64,000 bases of DNA from the NCBI RefSeq assembly GCF_042654065.1, contig NZ_JBHSFP010000004.1, positions 248,001 through 312,000 of the forward strand, in the 5' to 3' direction. A program made the position numbers and the translations under genes. This DNA is from Sphaerisporangium dianthi (GTDB taxonomy: Bacteria; Actinomycetota; Actinomycetes; Streptosporangiales; Streptosporangiaceae). Position 1 is the first letter of the stretch; every line of letters begins with the position of its first letter. The notes below the pieces were generated by a model that saw only the letters and a program-made list of their open reading frames with translations, searched no databases and had not been told where the DNA came from. This document shows, piece after piece, positions 7,602-16,390 of this stretch.

Positions 7602-8621
7602 CTAGCTGGAAGGGGTGCGGATGCAGGCGGTGATGGGGGTGTTGTCGGTGCCGCTGGTGGTGGCCTGGAAGCCGAAGGTGGTGGAGGCGCCGGGCGCCAG
7701 CGCTCCGTTGTAGCTCGCGTTCGTGATCGTGTACGGATTGGCGAAGTCATCCAGGCTGGCGTTCCAGACTCGGGTGATCTGCTGGCCGCCGGGGAAGGTG
7801 AGGGTAACCGTCCAACCGGTGGTCGCGGTGGTGCCGGTGTTGGTCACGACCACCTTCCCCTGGAACGCGCCGGGCCAGTCGCCGGCCGGGCTGTACACGG
7901 CCGTACAGCCCCTGGTCGGGCAGGCCGGGACGTAGACGGTGACCGGTGAGGTGAAGGCGGAGTAGTTGCCCGTCGCGTCACGCGCCCGTACCCGGAAGCG
8001 GTAGACCCCCACACCGGACTGGGTGAACGACGTGGTCGTCGTGGTGCCGACCAGGGCGAACGTGCCGCCGGTGGCGCCGGGCGCACGCCAGATCTCGTAT
8101 CCGATGACGCCTACGTTGTCCGTCGAGGCGGTCCAGGTCAGCGTCACCGAGCCGCAGGTGACGGTCGAGGTCGGCGTACCTGGCGTCGTGGGCGGCTGCG
8201 GCTCCGGCGTCATCGTCGGGCAGGGGGGGAGCACGACCCGCACCGGCTCGGTGAAGGCGGAGGTGTTGCCGGCCGCGTCGCGTGCCCGCACCTCGTACAG
8301 GTACAGCCCCATGATGGGCTGGGTGTACGAGGTCGCCGAAGTCGTCCCGACCGGGACGAACGTGCCGCCGCTGTAGGGCGCGCCGTACACGTCGTAGCCG
8401 GTGACCCCCATGTTGTCGGTGGAGGCGGTCCAGTTCAGCGTCACCGACAGGGGATTGCATCCGACCGTGCTGCTCAGCCCGGTGGGAACCGTCGGCGGGG
8501 TGGTGTCGGCGAGCGGCGCGATCCTCGCCGGAGCCGTCGCCGAGAACGCGGGCGTGGTCGCCCCGAGCCCGGCCAGCGCGGCGAGGGCAGCGAGAACGAT
8601 GGAGATGACTCGCCGTTGCAT
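7602..8621 (-). CDS. secreted FN3-FN3-CBM2 protein without catalytic domain
   Basis: A 339-residue exported protein. It has a signal peptide (MQRRVISIVLAALAALAG, Ala-rich cleavage region near residue 30) and two similar fibronectin-III-like modules (each with WTASTDN.GV.GY, then YEVRARDAAGN or RFRVRARDATGN). A C-terminal family-2 carbohydrate-binding module follows (about 240-335; GDWPGAFQGKVVVTNTG, TGWTVTLTF, WNASLDD, FGFQAT). In cellulases these modules flank a hydrolase, but none is present. The start at 8621 has AGGGAG five bases upstream. It is monocistronic, between the IS remnant and attachment copy 2. Confidence 0.82.
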   Translation of the reverse strand: MQRRVISIVLAALAALAGLGATTPAFSATAPARIAPLADTTPPTVPTGLSSTVGCNPLSVTLNWTASTDNMGVTGYDVYGAPYSGGTFVPVGTTSATSYTQPIMGLYLYEVRARDAAGNTSAFTEPVRVVLPPCPTMTPEPQPPTTPGTPTSTVTCGSVTLTWTASTDNVGVIGYEIWRAPGATGGTFALVGTTTTTSFTQSGVGVYRFRVRARDATGNYSAFTSPVTVYVPACPTRGCTAVYSPAGDWPGAFQGKVVVTNTGTTATTGWTVTLTFPGGQQITRVWNASLDDFANPYTITNASYNGALAPGASTTFGFQATTSGTDNTPITACIRTPSS

Positions 8622-8952
8622 GGTGACTCCCTGGCGGCCAGGAGGCGGGGCGGTGGCCTGCATACCGATCGACGCGCTACACAGACGGTAGAAGTGAGTG
8701 TCGCGGCCTGTCGACAACGCGACCGGGCGGGTCGCGAAGATGCAGGTCGCGGATGCAATTTTCAGCCCGCCGGACCCGGACGGCGCCGATCGGCGGGGCC
8801 CGCCATCCGCGCGTCGTGCGCTCTGCCGACCGGGGGCGTGGGTGACTAACTGGGTGACAACCGGTGCGTCCGCACGCGGACGCTGGCGGACGTTGGCGCA
8901 CTGTTCTCGTGTCCGGGACGAGATGACAGGGTCAAACTGCTGTTTGGCTCAG
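8622..8952. other. gap with no gene recognised
   Basis: Upstream region of the CBM2 protein and the left flank of attachment copy 2. Open frames here have no recognisable coding character. The last bases, TGTTTGGCTCAG before the repeat, loosely recall the D-arm of the tRNA, but the rest of a tRNA 5' half is missing. Confidence 0.4.
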
Positions 8953-8996
8953 TTTGCAAGCAGGAAGTCAGGGGTTCGAATCCCCTAGGCTCCACC
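8953..8996 (+). repeat. attachment-site copy 2 (tRNA-Ala 3' end)
   Basis: A direct repeat of 5740-5783 with three differences in 44 bp. Two of them change both sides of the T-stem (GGAG/CTCC becomes GGGG/CCCC), preserving pairing. This suggests a copy that was once part of a working tRNA-Ala. It is followed by its own terminator-like hairpin. Confidence 0.85.
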
Positions 8997-9001
8997 GAAA
9001 G

Positions 9002-9040
9002 GAAACCCAGGTCAGGGCACATACCCCGCCCTGGGTTTCG
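9002..9040 (+). terminator. hairpin following attachment copy 2
   Basis: Ten-bp arms GAAACCCAGG (9002-9011) and CCTGGGTTTC (9030-9039) lie five bases after the tRNA-like repeat, the same layout as behind the true tRNA. It therefore looks like a displaced tRNA 3' end plus terminator. Confidence 0.7.
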
Positions 9041-9124
9041 CGTCGGCGGTCACTCCGGACCGACTTGACACACCCCTGCCATCGGATGTCCGAGCCTCGG
9101 CCCACCGAGCCGCGATACTCGCCG

Positions 9125-9598
9125 TTACGAGCGGTTCGTCAGATCCAACACCCCGACCGTCTGGCCTCCGCTCTTCTCACCTGTGAGCCGGAACCCAAGC
9201 TTCCGATAGAAACCCTCGGGGCCGCCCTCTCCCGGCTCCCACGTGACATACATCTGCGTGCCACCGCGACGCCTGACCTCAGCGGCCACTGATCCGACGG
9301 CGAAGCGGCCGATTCCAGCGCCCTGCGCGTCGGATGTCACGTTGAGACGCCACAAGCCGGACCGGAAATCGACTCCCTTACCGTCCCAGTCGATATCGAG
9401 GAAGGCCATGAGGAAGCCCACTGGACGGTCGCCATCGAAGATGAGGCGTGGCCAAGCCACCTCCGGGTGGACGTAAGCCTCGGCCAGCGACTTCGCCACC
9501 GGAGAGACGAAGCGCTCCTGGTCGGGGCGGACTTTTACGGCGGTAGCCATCTCGATGTTGGCAGGTGTGATAGGCGCAAGGCGGAAGCTCTTAGTCAT
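9125..9598 (-). CDS. GNAT-family N-acetyltransferase
   Basis: A 157-residue GNAT protein starting MTKSFRLAPITPAN. Motif A is VTSDAQGAGIGRFAVGSVAAE (acetyl-CoA pyrophosphate loop QGAGIG), preceded by the strand FLMAFLDIDW. A GFYRKLGFRLTGEKSGG block near the end is typical motif B. The Shine-Dalgarno site for this ATG is weak (GGTTCC), but upstream residues in the longer frame do not fit the family. The acetylated substrate is unknown. Confidence 0.8.
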   Translation of the reverse strand: MTKSFRLAPITPANIEMATAVKVRPDQERFVSPVAKSLAEAYVHPEVAWPRLIFDGDRPVGFLMAFLDIDWDGKGVDFRSGLWRLNVTSDAQGAGIGRFAVGSVAAEVRRRGGTQMYVTWEPGEGGPEGFYRKLGFRLTGEKSGGQTVGVLDLTNRS

Positions 9599-9928
9599 GC
9601 TGGAACCATACGGATTGCGTCGTGCTCCTCGCGCTGGGGATCGGCAACCACGAGGAGCCGCCCCGGGCGCCACGACTTGCAGGCGTTGAAGAAAGTCTGA
9701 CACTGCCTGGCGCGCTTGGGCTCGCCTCTACCAGGCTGGTGAGAGTCCAGGCCTGATCACTGCCTGCTGTCCTTTCGGCAAGAAGGCCGGTGACCGACAG
9801 AAAGCCGGTTCAGGGTACGTTTCCCGGCCTGGGTTTCTCGCTTCAACCGGCTTGTTTCCGCTTCCCTGTCTGTTGCGCCGGTTGATAGCGCTTCCGCTAT
9901 CAACATGTCCGCTGCAAGCTTCCGGTCG
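9599..9928. other. gap with an inverted repeat, no gene recognised
   Basis: No coding frame is convincing. AAGCCGGTT (9802-9810) and AACCGGCTT (9845-9853) form an inverted repeat whose interior resembles the hairpin behind attachment copy 2. It may be a decayed duplicate of that terminator. Confidence 0.35.
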
Positions 9929-10070
9929 TCAGCCTGCTCTGAGGAACTGTTCGAAGGCTTCCCTGGCCAGCGCAGATACCGTCTTTCCTTCTTGGGCGGC
10001 GCGGGCCTTCGCGCGTTCTCGCAACTCCTCAGGTACGCGGAAGGAGACCCTTGGAGAGTGTGTGCTTTCG
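9929..10070 (-). pseudogene. ribbon-helix-helix (CopG/Arc-type) fragment
   Basis: Read backward from TGA 9931-9929, the frame gives PRVSFRVPEELRERAKARAA, then QEGKTVSALAREAFEQFLRAG. This is a clean RHH pattern: a short beta strand and two helices as in antitoxin or plasmid-type repressors. The frame runs upstream about 35 codons to a stop without ATG, GTG or TTG before the domain, so it lacks a usable start and is probably a relic. No partner toxin is adjacent. Confidence 0.45.
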
Positions 10071-10220
10071 CCGCTCAGTGATGGCCGGCCGCCACGGCCG
10101 GTCGGTATGGGGACGCGGCAGAATCCGTCGGTGATCGCGCAGCCACTGGGGTGCGGGCACGTCGTCGATCATGGGTGGCGGCTCGGCCGGGCCACAAGCC
10201 ATGGCACTCGCCATACAGCC

Positions 10221-10865
10221 TCAGGAGCCGAGGTAACGCAGGACGGCCAGGACCCGGCGGCTGTAGCCGGCGGTGTGGGAGAGCGACAGCTTGTCAAACA
10301 GTGCGTTAACGTGCTTTTCCACCGCACTCTGTGACACGTGCAGCGCCTGGGCGGTCGAGGCGTTGGTCAGGCCCTGCGCCATCAGTTCCAGCACCTCGCG
10401 CTCTCGGCCGGTCAGCCGGGCCAGGGGGTCGGCGTGGCTGGTGCGGGCCAGAAGCTGCCGCACCACTTCCGGGTCGAAGGCCGTGCCCCCGGCGCCCACC
10501 CGCTCCAGCGCGTCCAGAAAGTCGCCGACCTGCGCCACCCGGTCCTTGAGCAGGTAACCGATGCCGTCGACGTCCCCGCTCATCAGCTCAGTGGCGTACT
10601 TCTTCTCCACATACTGCGAAAGCACCAGCACCTTCACCTGCGGCCAGCGGCGCCTGATCTCCAGGGCGGCGCGCAGGCCCTCGTCGGTGTGCGTGGGCGG
10701 CATCCGCACGTCCACGACGACCGCGTCGGGCTCCCGCACCGCGACCGCCTCGACCAGCGCCTGGCCGTCGCCGACGGCGGCGAGCACCTCGTGGTCCTCC
10801 TCCTCCAGCAGCCGCACGAGACCCTCGCGCAGCAGGGTGGAGTCCTCGGCCAGGATCACGCGCAT
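10221..10865 (-). CDS. NarL/FixJ-type response regulator
   Basis: A 214-residue two-domain regulator. The receiver domain has the acidic pair near residues 7-8 (LAEDST), phospho-acceptor Asp52 (VVVDVRMPP), and the conserved Lys in GYLLKDR. The C-terminal LuxR HTH (about 150-205) contains LTGREREVLELMAQGLTN and VSQSAVEKHVNALFDKL. Its start overlaps the end of the histidine-kinase gene by about 10 bases, so the two are translationally coupled. It is the last gene of the dedA-kinase-regulator operon. Confidence 0.92.
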   Translation of the reverse strand: MRVILAEDSTLLREGLVRLLEEEDHEVLAAVGDGQALVEAVAVREPDAVVVDVRMPPTHTDEGLRAALEIRRRWPQVKVLVLSQYVEKKYATELMSGDVDGIGYLLKDRVAQVGDFLDALERVGAGGTAFDPEVVRQLLARTSHADPLARLTGREREVLELMAQGLTNASTAQALHVSQSAVEKHVNALFDKLSLSHTAGYSRRVLAVLRYLGS

Positions 10866-11959
10866 GGCAGCTGCGCAGTGATCGTGGTGGGTCCGCCGAC
10901 GGGGCTGGTCACGGTGAAACGGCCGTCCAGCGCGGCCACCCGCCGCGCCAGCCCTGACAGGCCGCCGCCCGCAGGGTCCGCCCCGCCCACACCATCGTCC
11001 TGCACGCGCACGACGACCATGGTGTCATTTTCGCGAACTTCGACGGTGACCGCGGTGGCGCGGGCATGTTTGGCCGCGTTGGTCACCGCCTCGCTGACCA
11101 CGAAGTACGACACCGTCTCCACCGCCATCGGCGGGCGCGCAGGCAGCTCGCACACGACCTTGACCGGGACGCTGGAACGCTCGGCCACGCCGGCCAGCGC
11201 GTCGGCGAGCCCGAGCGAGTCCAGCCCCGACGGGTAGACCCGCCAGGCCACCTCGCGCAGTTCGCCCACCGCCTGCTGTGCCTGCTCGTGTATTTGGGCG
11301 AGCAGTTCAGTCCGTCCCCGGCGTGCCCGCCCGGCCAGCATGGACAGCGCCACCAGCCGCTGCTGCAGCCCGTCGTGCAGGTCCCGTTCGATCCGGCGCC
11401 GTTCGGCATCGACGGCCACCAGCACGCCCGCGCGACTTTCGGCCAGCTCGGTGATGCGGCGGCGCAGCGCCTCGGTGGGGTCGGGGGCGAGCATGCGCTG
11501 CGCAAGCCGCCGCTCCAGCGCGTGCACGCCCACCAGACCCGACAGATTGAGGAACAACAGAACGAACCCGGCCAGTGCGGCGTAGGCGAGCAGCGGCGCG
11601 GTCGGCAGCATGCCGTCGAACGGCAGTCCCCTTCCCCACGTCCAGACCAGTGATCCGGCCGTCCCGACGCCGACGAGGAGCAGGGCGCCGACCAGGCCTC
11701 CGAGCACGCCGACCGGCAGCCTGGCCGCCACGTAACGCAACTCCTGCCCGTCAGGCCGGGCCGCACCGAGCCCCAGGACGGCGGGGTCAAGCCGCAGGCG
11801 ACGGGCTTCGAGTACGGCCAGCCGCCGGGCCGCCTCCCGGACGGCGGTACGTCGGGCGAACGGCAGAGCGGGCAGCAGGAAGACGAGACCGAGCAGGGCG
11901 GTGACAGCTCCTCCAAGCACTGCCCCTAGCAGGAGCGGGCCCTTAGTCAGGGAGCGCAT
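10856..11959 (-). CDS. NarL-type sensor histidine kinase
   Basis: A 367-residue kinase with N-terminal membrane helices (about 10-32, 85-105 and 122-145) and little extracellular domain. The HisKA_3 phospho-acceptor is His195 in ERRRIERDLHDGLQQRL. A HATPase segment follows, with the N-box VVSEAVTNAAKHA and G-box DDGVGGADPAGGGLSGL. It partners the overlapping response regulator. Its start overlaps the dedA-like gene by 17 bases. Short sensor loops suggest it senses membrane or envelope stress, or depends on the DedA protein. That is inference. Confidence 0.9.
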   Translation of the reverse strand: MRSLTKGPLLLGAVLGGAVTALLGLVFLLPALPFARRTAVREAARRLAVLEARRLRLDPAVLGLGAARPDGQELRYVAARLPVGVLGGLVGALLLVGVGTAGSLVWTWGRGLPFDGMLPTAPLLAYAALAGFVLLFLNLSGLVGVHALERRLAQRMLAPDPTEALRRRITELAESRAGVLVAVDAERRRIERDLHDGLQQRLVALSMLAGRARRGRTELLAQIHEQAQQAVGELREVAWRVYPSGLDSLGLADALAGVAERSSVPVKVVCELPARPPMAVETVSYFVVSEAVTNAAKHARATAVTVEVRENDTMVVVRVQDDGVGGADPAGGGLSGLARRVAALDGRFTVTSPVGGPTTITAQLPCA

Positions 11960-12560
11960 GCCGACCCTTTCGCCGCTCGCTCAGCCTGACCCCCAGGAAG
12001 ACGAGGACGGCCAGCGCCACGACGGCGATCACCACGTTCGTCCCCACTCCGACGTAGATCTCCACAACCGACCAGTTCTCCCCGAGGAGGTAACCGGCGA
12101 GGACGAAGATCGTGTTCCAGATGAGGCTGCCGGCCGTGGTCAGCGCCGTGAAGACACTCAGCGGCATGCGTTCCACCCCGGCCGGGATCGAGATGAGGCT
12201 GCGGAAGATGGGGATCACGCGCCCGAAGAGTACGGTCTTGCGGCCGTGCTTGAGAAACCATGCCTCGGTCTTGGCGATGTCGGAGACCTTCAGCAGTGGG
12301 ATCCGGGCGGCCAGGGCCAGCGTGCGCTCGCGGCCGAGCAGCGCGCCCACCCAGTACAGCGCCAGCGCGCCCACGACCGAGCCTGCTGTGGTCCAGGCCA
12401 GCACGCCCAGCAGGTCCATCTCGCCCCTGGAGGAGGCGAAGCCGGCCAGCGGCAGGATCACCTCGCTCGGGAGCGGGGGGAAGAGGTTCTCCAGCGCGAT
12501 CGCCAGTCCCGCCCCCGGCGCTCCGAGGATTTCCATCAGTTCGATCAGCCAATCCGTCAT
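11943..12560 (-). CDS. DedA/SNARE-associated family membrane protein
   Basis: A 205-residue integral membrane protein of the DedA (VTT) family. It has ENLFPPLPSEVILPLAGF near residue 23, the FGRVIPIFRSLISIPAG motif around 112-128 with the essential Arg residues, and several membrane helices. The family includes undecaprenyl-phosphate and phospholipid flippases. It is the first gene of an operon with a NarL-type kinase and regulator, suggesting envelope-linked signalling. Confidence 0.9.
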   Translation of the reverse strand: MTDWLIELMEILGAPGAGLAIALENLFPPLPSEVILPLAGFASSRGEMDLLGVLAWTTAGSVVGALALYWVGALLGRERTLALAARIPLLKVSDIAKTEAWFLKHGRKTVLFGRVIPIFRSLISIPAGVERMPLSVFTALTTAGSLIWNTIFVLAGYLLGENWSVVEIYVGVGTNVVIAVVALAVLVFLGVRLSERRKGRHALPD

Positions 12561-12696
12561 GCCTCAAAGGCTATGGATGATCATGGTGGGTCTGGAATGA
12601 GGCGCATGGCCGTTTCGGGGGTGCGGAAAACCACAGGTGCTCTCGGGCGGGCGCCTCATTCCGCCGGGTGAGCGGCTCGGCCTAGCGTTCCCGGCC

Positions 12697-15069
12697 ATGA
12701 TCGGAAAGTTCTCGGACGTCTCGCGGCGGGTACTGGCCGGGCTGGCGGCCCTGCTCACCCTGGCCGCTGTGATGGTGCTGTCCGCCATGGCCGACAGCAC
12801 CATGCAACCCCTGCCGGCCACCGCGCCCGGCGAGCAGTTCAGCGCCGAGCGCGCACTGGCCCATCTGAAGGAGTTCGCCGCTGAACCGCGGCCCATCGGC
12901 AGCTCGGCGAGCGACCGGGCCCGGGACTACCTGGCCGGGCAGCTGCGCGCGGCAGGGCTTCGGGTCGAGATCCAGCGCTCCGTCGGCGCCCGGCCCGCGG
13001 CGGGGCTGGCGACGTTCGGCCAGGTCGACAACATCGTGGGCCGCCTGCCCGGCACCGGCTCGACCGGCACCGTGCTCATCGCCGCCCACTACGACTCTGC
13101 GGCCATGGGACCGGGCGCCTCCGACGACGGCGCCGCGGTGGCCGCGATGATCGAGACCGTCCGGGCGCTGCGCACCCGTTCCGGCCTGCGTAACGACATC
13201 GTGCTGCTCATGTCGGACGGCGAGGAGGACGGCGTACTCGGCGCCGAGGCCTTCGTCCGCGACCACCCCCTGGGCAAGGCCGGCGGCGTGCTGCTGAACT
13301 GGGAGGCCCGCGGGGTCGGCGGCCCCTCGCTGATGTTCGAGACCTCCAGGCACAACGCCCGCCTGGTGGAGACCTTCGCGGGCGCCGTCCCCGCACCGCG
13401 CGGCGACTCCGCCATGGTGGAGCTGTATCGGTTGCTGCCCAACAACACCGACTTCACCCCGCTGACCAAGGCCGGTTTCACCGGCATGAACTTCGCCTAC
13501 ATCCAGCGCTCCTCGCTGTATCACACGGCGAGCGACTCCATCGCCAACCTCGACCCGGGCAGCCTGCAGCACCACGGCACCAACATGCTGGCGCTGGCGC
13601 GCGCCCTCGGTGACGCAGACCTGGGAACGACGGCCTCCGACCACGACGTCACCTACTTCCGCGCGCTCGGCACCATGATCATCTACCCGGATCAGCTCGT
13701 CTGGCCGCTGGCGGTGCTGGCCGTCATCGCGGTGGCGGGCCTGGCGGTGCTGGCCCGCGTCAGGCGGCTGCTGAGCCTGCCCCGGCTGCTGGCGGCCGCG
13801 GCCTCGGCCATGGTGCCGCTGGTGGTGTCGGCCGCCCTGGCGCAGGGGCTGTGGGAGCTGCTGGTGGCCTGGCGGCCCGCCTATGACCTGATGGGCGGGC
13901 TGCCGCACCGCCCGCAGTCGTACCAGGCGGCGATTGCGGTCCTGTGCGCACTGGCGGTGCTCGGCTGGTACCTGGTGCTGCGTCGCAGGCTCGGACCGGC
14001 GGCGCTGGCCGTCGGTGCCCTGACCTGGCTCGCCGGGCTGGGCGTGCTGTGTGCCCAGGTCGCTCCCGGGGCGTCCTTCCTGTTCACCCTGCCGACGCTG
14101 ATGGGCGCGCTCGGCTGGCTGGCCGCCGTCCCGCTCCGCACGCCTACCTGGGCGCGGACGGTCACTGCGATGCTGGGCCCGATCACGGCCGCGATGCTGC
14201 TGCCGTCCCTCGCCGGGAACGTCTTCGACGGGATGGGGCTGGCGCTCGGCGGGGTGAGCGCGCTGGTGCTGGCATTGTTCGGGCTGGTCGTGGTGCCGAT
14301 CACCGAACTGTTCCTGCCCGATCTCGCCTCCCGGTCCAAGCGCGCCGCCGTCCTGGCCGTGCCCCTGACGGCGCTCCTTCTCGCGACGGGGCTGGTCGCC
14401 GTCGGGTTCGTGGCAAACGACTTCGACGCCGACCGGCCGCGGCGCACGCATCTGGCGTACGTCATGGACGCCGACACCCGCACCGCCCACTGGGTCAGCG
14501 CCGACGACGCCCCCGCGCGGTGGACCGGGCAGTACGTGTCCGAGCACGACACCTCCGCGCTGCCCGCCGGGTACGCCCGGGGCACGCTGTGGACCGGTCC
14601 CGCACCGGCGATCACCACCGACGGCCCGCGAGCGACCGTACTGGCCCGTAGCGGAGACACGCTCAAACTGCACGTGACCGCCGGGAAGGGCGCGCGCTCG
14701 GTGACACTGCGGATCGACCGGCCGATCACCCATGCCACCGCATCGGCCGGCCGGTTCGGGTCGGCGAGCGTGCCCGTCACCGGCACGCGAGCCGGCACCT
14801 GGCCCTCGGAGATCCGCTTCCGCGGCATCCCCGCCCAGGGAGTCCAGATCACCGTGCGCATGCCGGAAACGGACCGGATTCGCCTCATCGCTATCGCCGA
14901 GACCGACGGGCTAAGTGCGGTGCCGGGTTTCGTCCCCAGACCTCCCAACCTGGTCGCAGCCACCAGAGAGGACGGCGACCTCGTCTCGGTCACCCGCAGC
15001 TACACCCTGGCCAGGGACTCTCAGATCCCGGAACGCTTGCCGTCCAGCTCGGGCAAGATCGCGGGATAG
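12697..15069 (+). CDS. M28-family zinc aminopeptidase with C-terminal multi-pass membrane domain
   Basis: A 790-residue protein. A first membrane helix (about 11-30) anchors an extracytoplasmic M28 peptidase domain. Zinc ligands are His131 (AAHYDSA) and Asp143 (GASDDGA), with the catalytic Glu pair 176-177 (SDGEEDG). A later His lies in LYHTASDSIANLD. From about 335 to 620 there are roughly nine hydrophobic helices, then a periplasm-side C-terminal beta-rich domain. The architecture resembles eukaryotic Fxna/ERMP1-like and actinobacterial M28 membrane peptidases. The ATG at 12697 leads directly into the first helix. No clear Shine-Dalgarno is seen, so the start is the least certain part. Confidence 0.85.
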   Translation: MIGKFSDVSRRVLAGLAALLTLAAVMVLSAMADSTMQPLPATAPGEQFSAERALAHLKEFAAEPRPIGSSASDRARDYLAGQLRAAGLRVEIQRSVGARPAAGLATFGQVDNIVGRLPGTGSTGTVLIAAHYDSAAMGPGASDDGAAVAAMIETVRALRTRSGLRNDIVLLMSDGEEDGVLGAEAFVRDHPLGKAGGVLLNWEARGVGGPSLMFETSRHNARLVETFAGAVPAPRGDSAMVELYRLLPNNTDFTPLTKAGFTGMNFAYIQRSSLYHTASDSIANLDPGSLQHHGTNMLALARALGDADLGTTASDHDVTYFRALGTMIIYPDQLVWPLAVLAVIAVAGLAVLARVRRLLSLPRLLAAAASAMVPLVVSAALAQGLWELLVAWRPAYDLMGGLPHRPQSYQAAIAVLCALAVLGWYLVLRRRLGPAALAVGALTWLAGLGVLCAQVAPGASFLFTLPTLMGALGWLAAVPLRTPTWARTVTAMLGPITAAMLLPSLAGNVFDGMGLALGGVSALVLALFGLVVVPITELFLPDLASRSKRAAVLAVPLTALLLATGLVAVGFVANDFDADRPRRTHLAYVMDADTRTAHWVSADDAPARWTGQYVSEHDTSALPAGYARGTLWTGPAPAITTDGPRATVLARSGDTLKLHVTAGKGARSVTLRIDRPITHATASAGRFGSASVPVTGTRAGTWPSEIRFRGIPAQGVQITVRMPETDRIRLIAIAETDGLSAVPGFVPRPPNLVAATREDGDLVSVTRSYTLARDSQIPERLPSSSGKIAG

Positions 15070-15180
15070 CTCTTGTTGCCACGTTGCCGAGGCTGCTTCC
15101 GCGCTCGCCGGGACGCGACTGCGTGGTGGGCCGGATCGCCGGCGATCCACCGTGCCGCGGACGCCATCACGCTCGAAGGA

Positions 15181-16281
15181 CTACCCGGAATGGGCGTCGC
15201 ATGTGTGGTCGGTGACCTCGGGGAAGTCCTCGACTGCGGTGTGCCTGCCGAGCAGGTGACGGTCGAGGAAGGCGGCCAGGTAGGCGCGGGTGATGCGCAG
15301 AGCCCGCTCGCCGTCCAACTCCTGCGCGGGCAGGCCGAGCTGGGGCCTGAGCACGGCGTAGTCGACGAATGCCGAGTGGTCCGTCCTCGCCACCGTGATC
15401 CACTGCTTCCAGCCCTTCAGGCCGGGCCAGAAGTCCGGCCACGAGCGGTCCTTTCCGCTGGGCGTGTGCAGCGCCTGGGTCCCGACAAGCATGAAGGGCC
15501 GCTTCAGCGACTTGACCAGCGGGTTGAAGCTGCCGTCCAGGTTGACCCCGGCCCGCACCCGTGAGTCGGACTCCATGGCCAGCGCGGCGCTGTTGCCGCC
15601 CATCGAGTGGCCCACCATGGCGATCCTCTCACGGTCGATCATTTTGCCCCAGCGGCCCCCGGCGAGTTCGTCGAGCACGAATCGCACGTCCTTCACCCGG
15701 CTCGCGGCGACCCTGGCGCCGTCCTGCCCACGCACGCACGCCAGGCAGGAGGTGGTGCGGCCGTCCGGGAACGTGGTGGCGACCGACTCGTACGTGTGCT
15801 CCACTCCTGCGACCAAATACCCCCTGCTGGCCAGGTCCTCGGCCAGTGAGGTCAAGGTGGCGCGCGGGAAGCTGAACCCCGGCGACATGACGACCAAGGG
15901 CAGGCCGCCCTTGACCGTCCGGACGGGCGCGCCGACCTTGGCGTGGGTCCTGGTTCTGGTGAGCGCGTCCGGGGCGACGTTCTCGTAGTCCTTGAGGATC
16001 GCGGCGGACTCCTGGGGCGTCACGTACGGCGCCCGCTTCCCCACGGCCTTCTTGGCCGGATACCAGAGCGAGACCAGCAGCTCTCTCTTGTCCGCCGCGG
16101 GGTTCCACGGGTCGGGACGGTCCGCGTCGACCAGGTACAGGGTGGTGGTGCCGACGGACAGGGAGCCGGTCGGCTCCGGCAGGGCCGGGTCTGCCGTGAC
16201 GGCGGACCGGGCGTGGGCTTGGGCGCTGAGACCACCGAGGACGACCAGCGACACGACGGCGGCGGTAACGGTTCTACGCAT
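15181..16281 (-). CDS. secreted lipase / PAF-acetylhydrolase-like alpha/beta hydrolase
   Basis: A 366-residue exported esterase starting with a signal peptide (MRRTVTAAVVSLVVLGGLSA, cleavage near AHA-RS). The nucleophile is Ser226 in GHSMGGN. The SPGFSFPR oxyanion region is near 133-140. LDGSF follows the nucleophile elbow, and a His lies in ARTDHSAF. Five Cys are present, including CLAC, so a disulfide is possible. It resembles the platelet-activating-factor acetylhydrolase branch. GTG starts at 16290 or 16296 are alternatives. It is divergent from the two-component genes at 16391. Confidence 0.82.
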   Translation of the reverse strand: MRRTVTAAVVSLVVLGGLSAQAHARSAVTADPALPEPTGSLSVGTTTLYLVDADRPDPWNPAADKRELLVSLWYPAKKAVGKRAPYVTPQESAAILKDYENVAPDALTRTRTHAKVGAPVRTVKGGLPLVVMSPGFSFPRATLTSLAEDLASRGYLVAGVEHTYESVATTFPDGRTTSCLACVRGQDGARVAASRVKDVRFVLDELAGGRWGKMIDRERIAMVGHSMGGNSAALAMESDSRVRAGVNLDGSFNPLVKSLKRPFMLVGTQALHTPSGKDRSWPDFWPGLKGWKQWITVARTDHSAFVDYAVLRPQLGLPAQELDGERALRITRAYLAAFLDRHLLGRHTAVEDFPEVTDHTCDAHSG

Positions 16282-16390
16282 GCGACCCACGTTCACGCCC
16301 TCGCCCGCCGCCCGGGATGCCCCGATCGTCGATCGGCCTTTGCTACTTTCGTCATAACACCCTTTCCGGGCCACCCCCTAGCTTGTGAAC

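Noticed and set aside
8941..8996. Second complete tRNA-Ala gene at attachment copy 2
   Set aside because: Only the 3' part from the anticodon loop is present. The preceding GGCTCAG is not enough for an acceptor 5' strand, D-arm and anticodon 5' stem.
12682..14733. Long minus-strand open frame opposite the M28 peptidase gene
   Set aside because: Gln/Gly/Arg/His-rich composition without any domain. The plus strand encodes a clear peptidase. It is a high-GC shadow frame.
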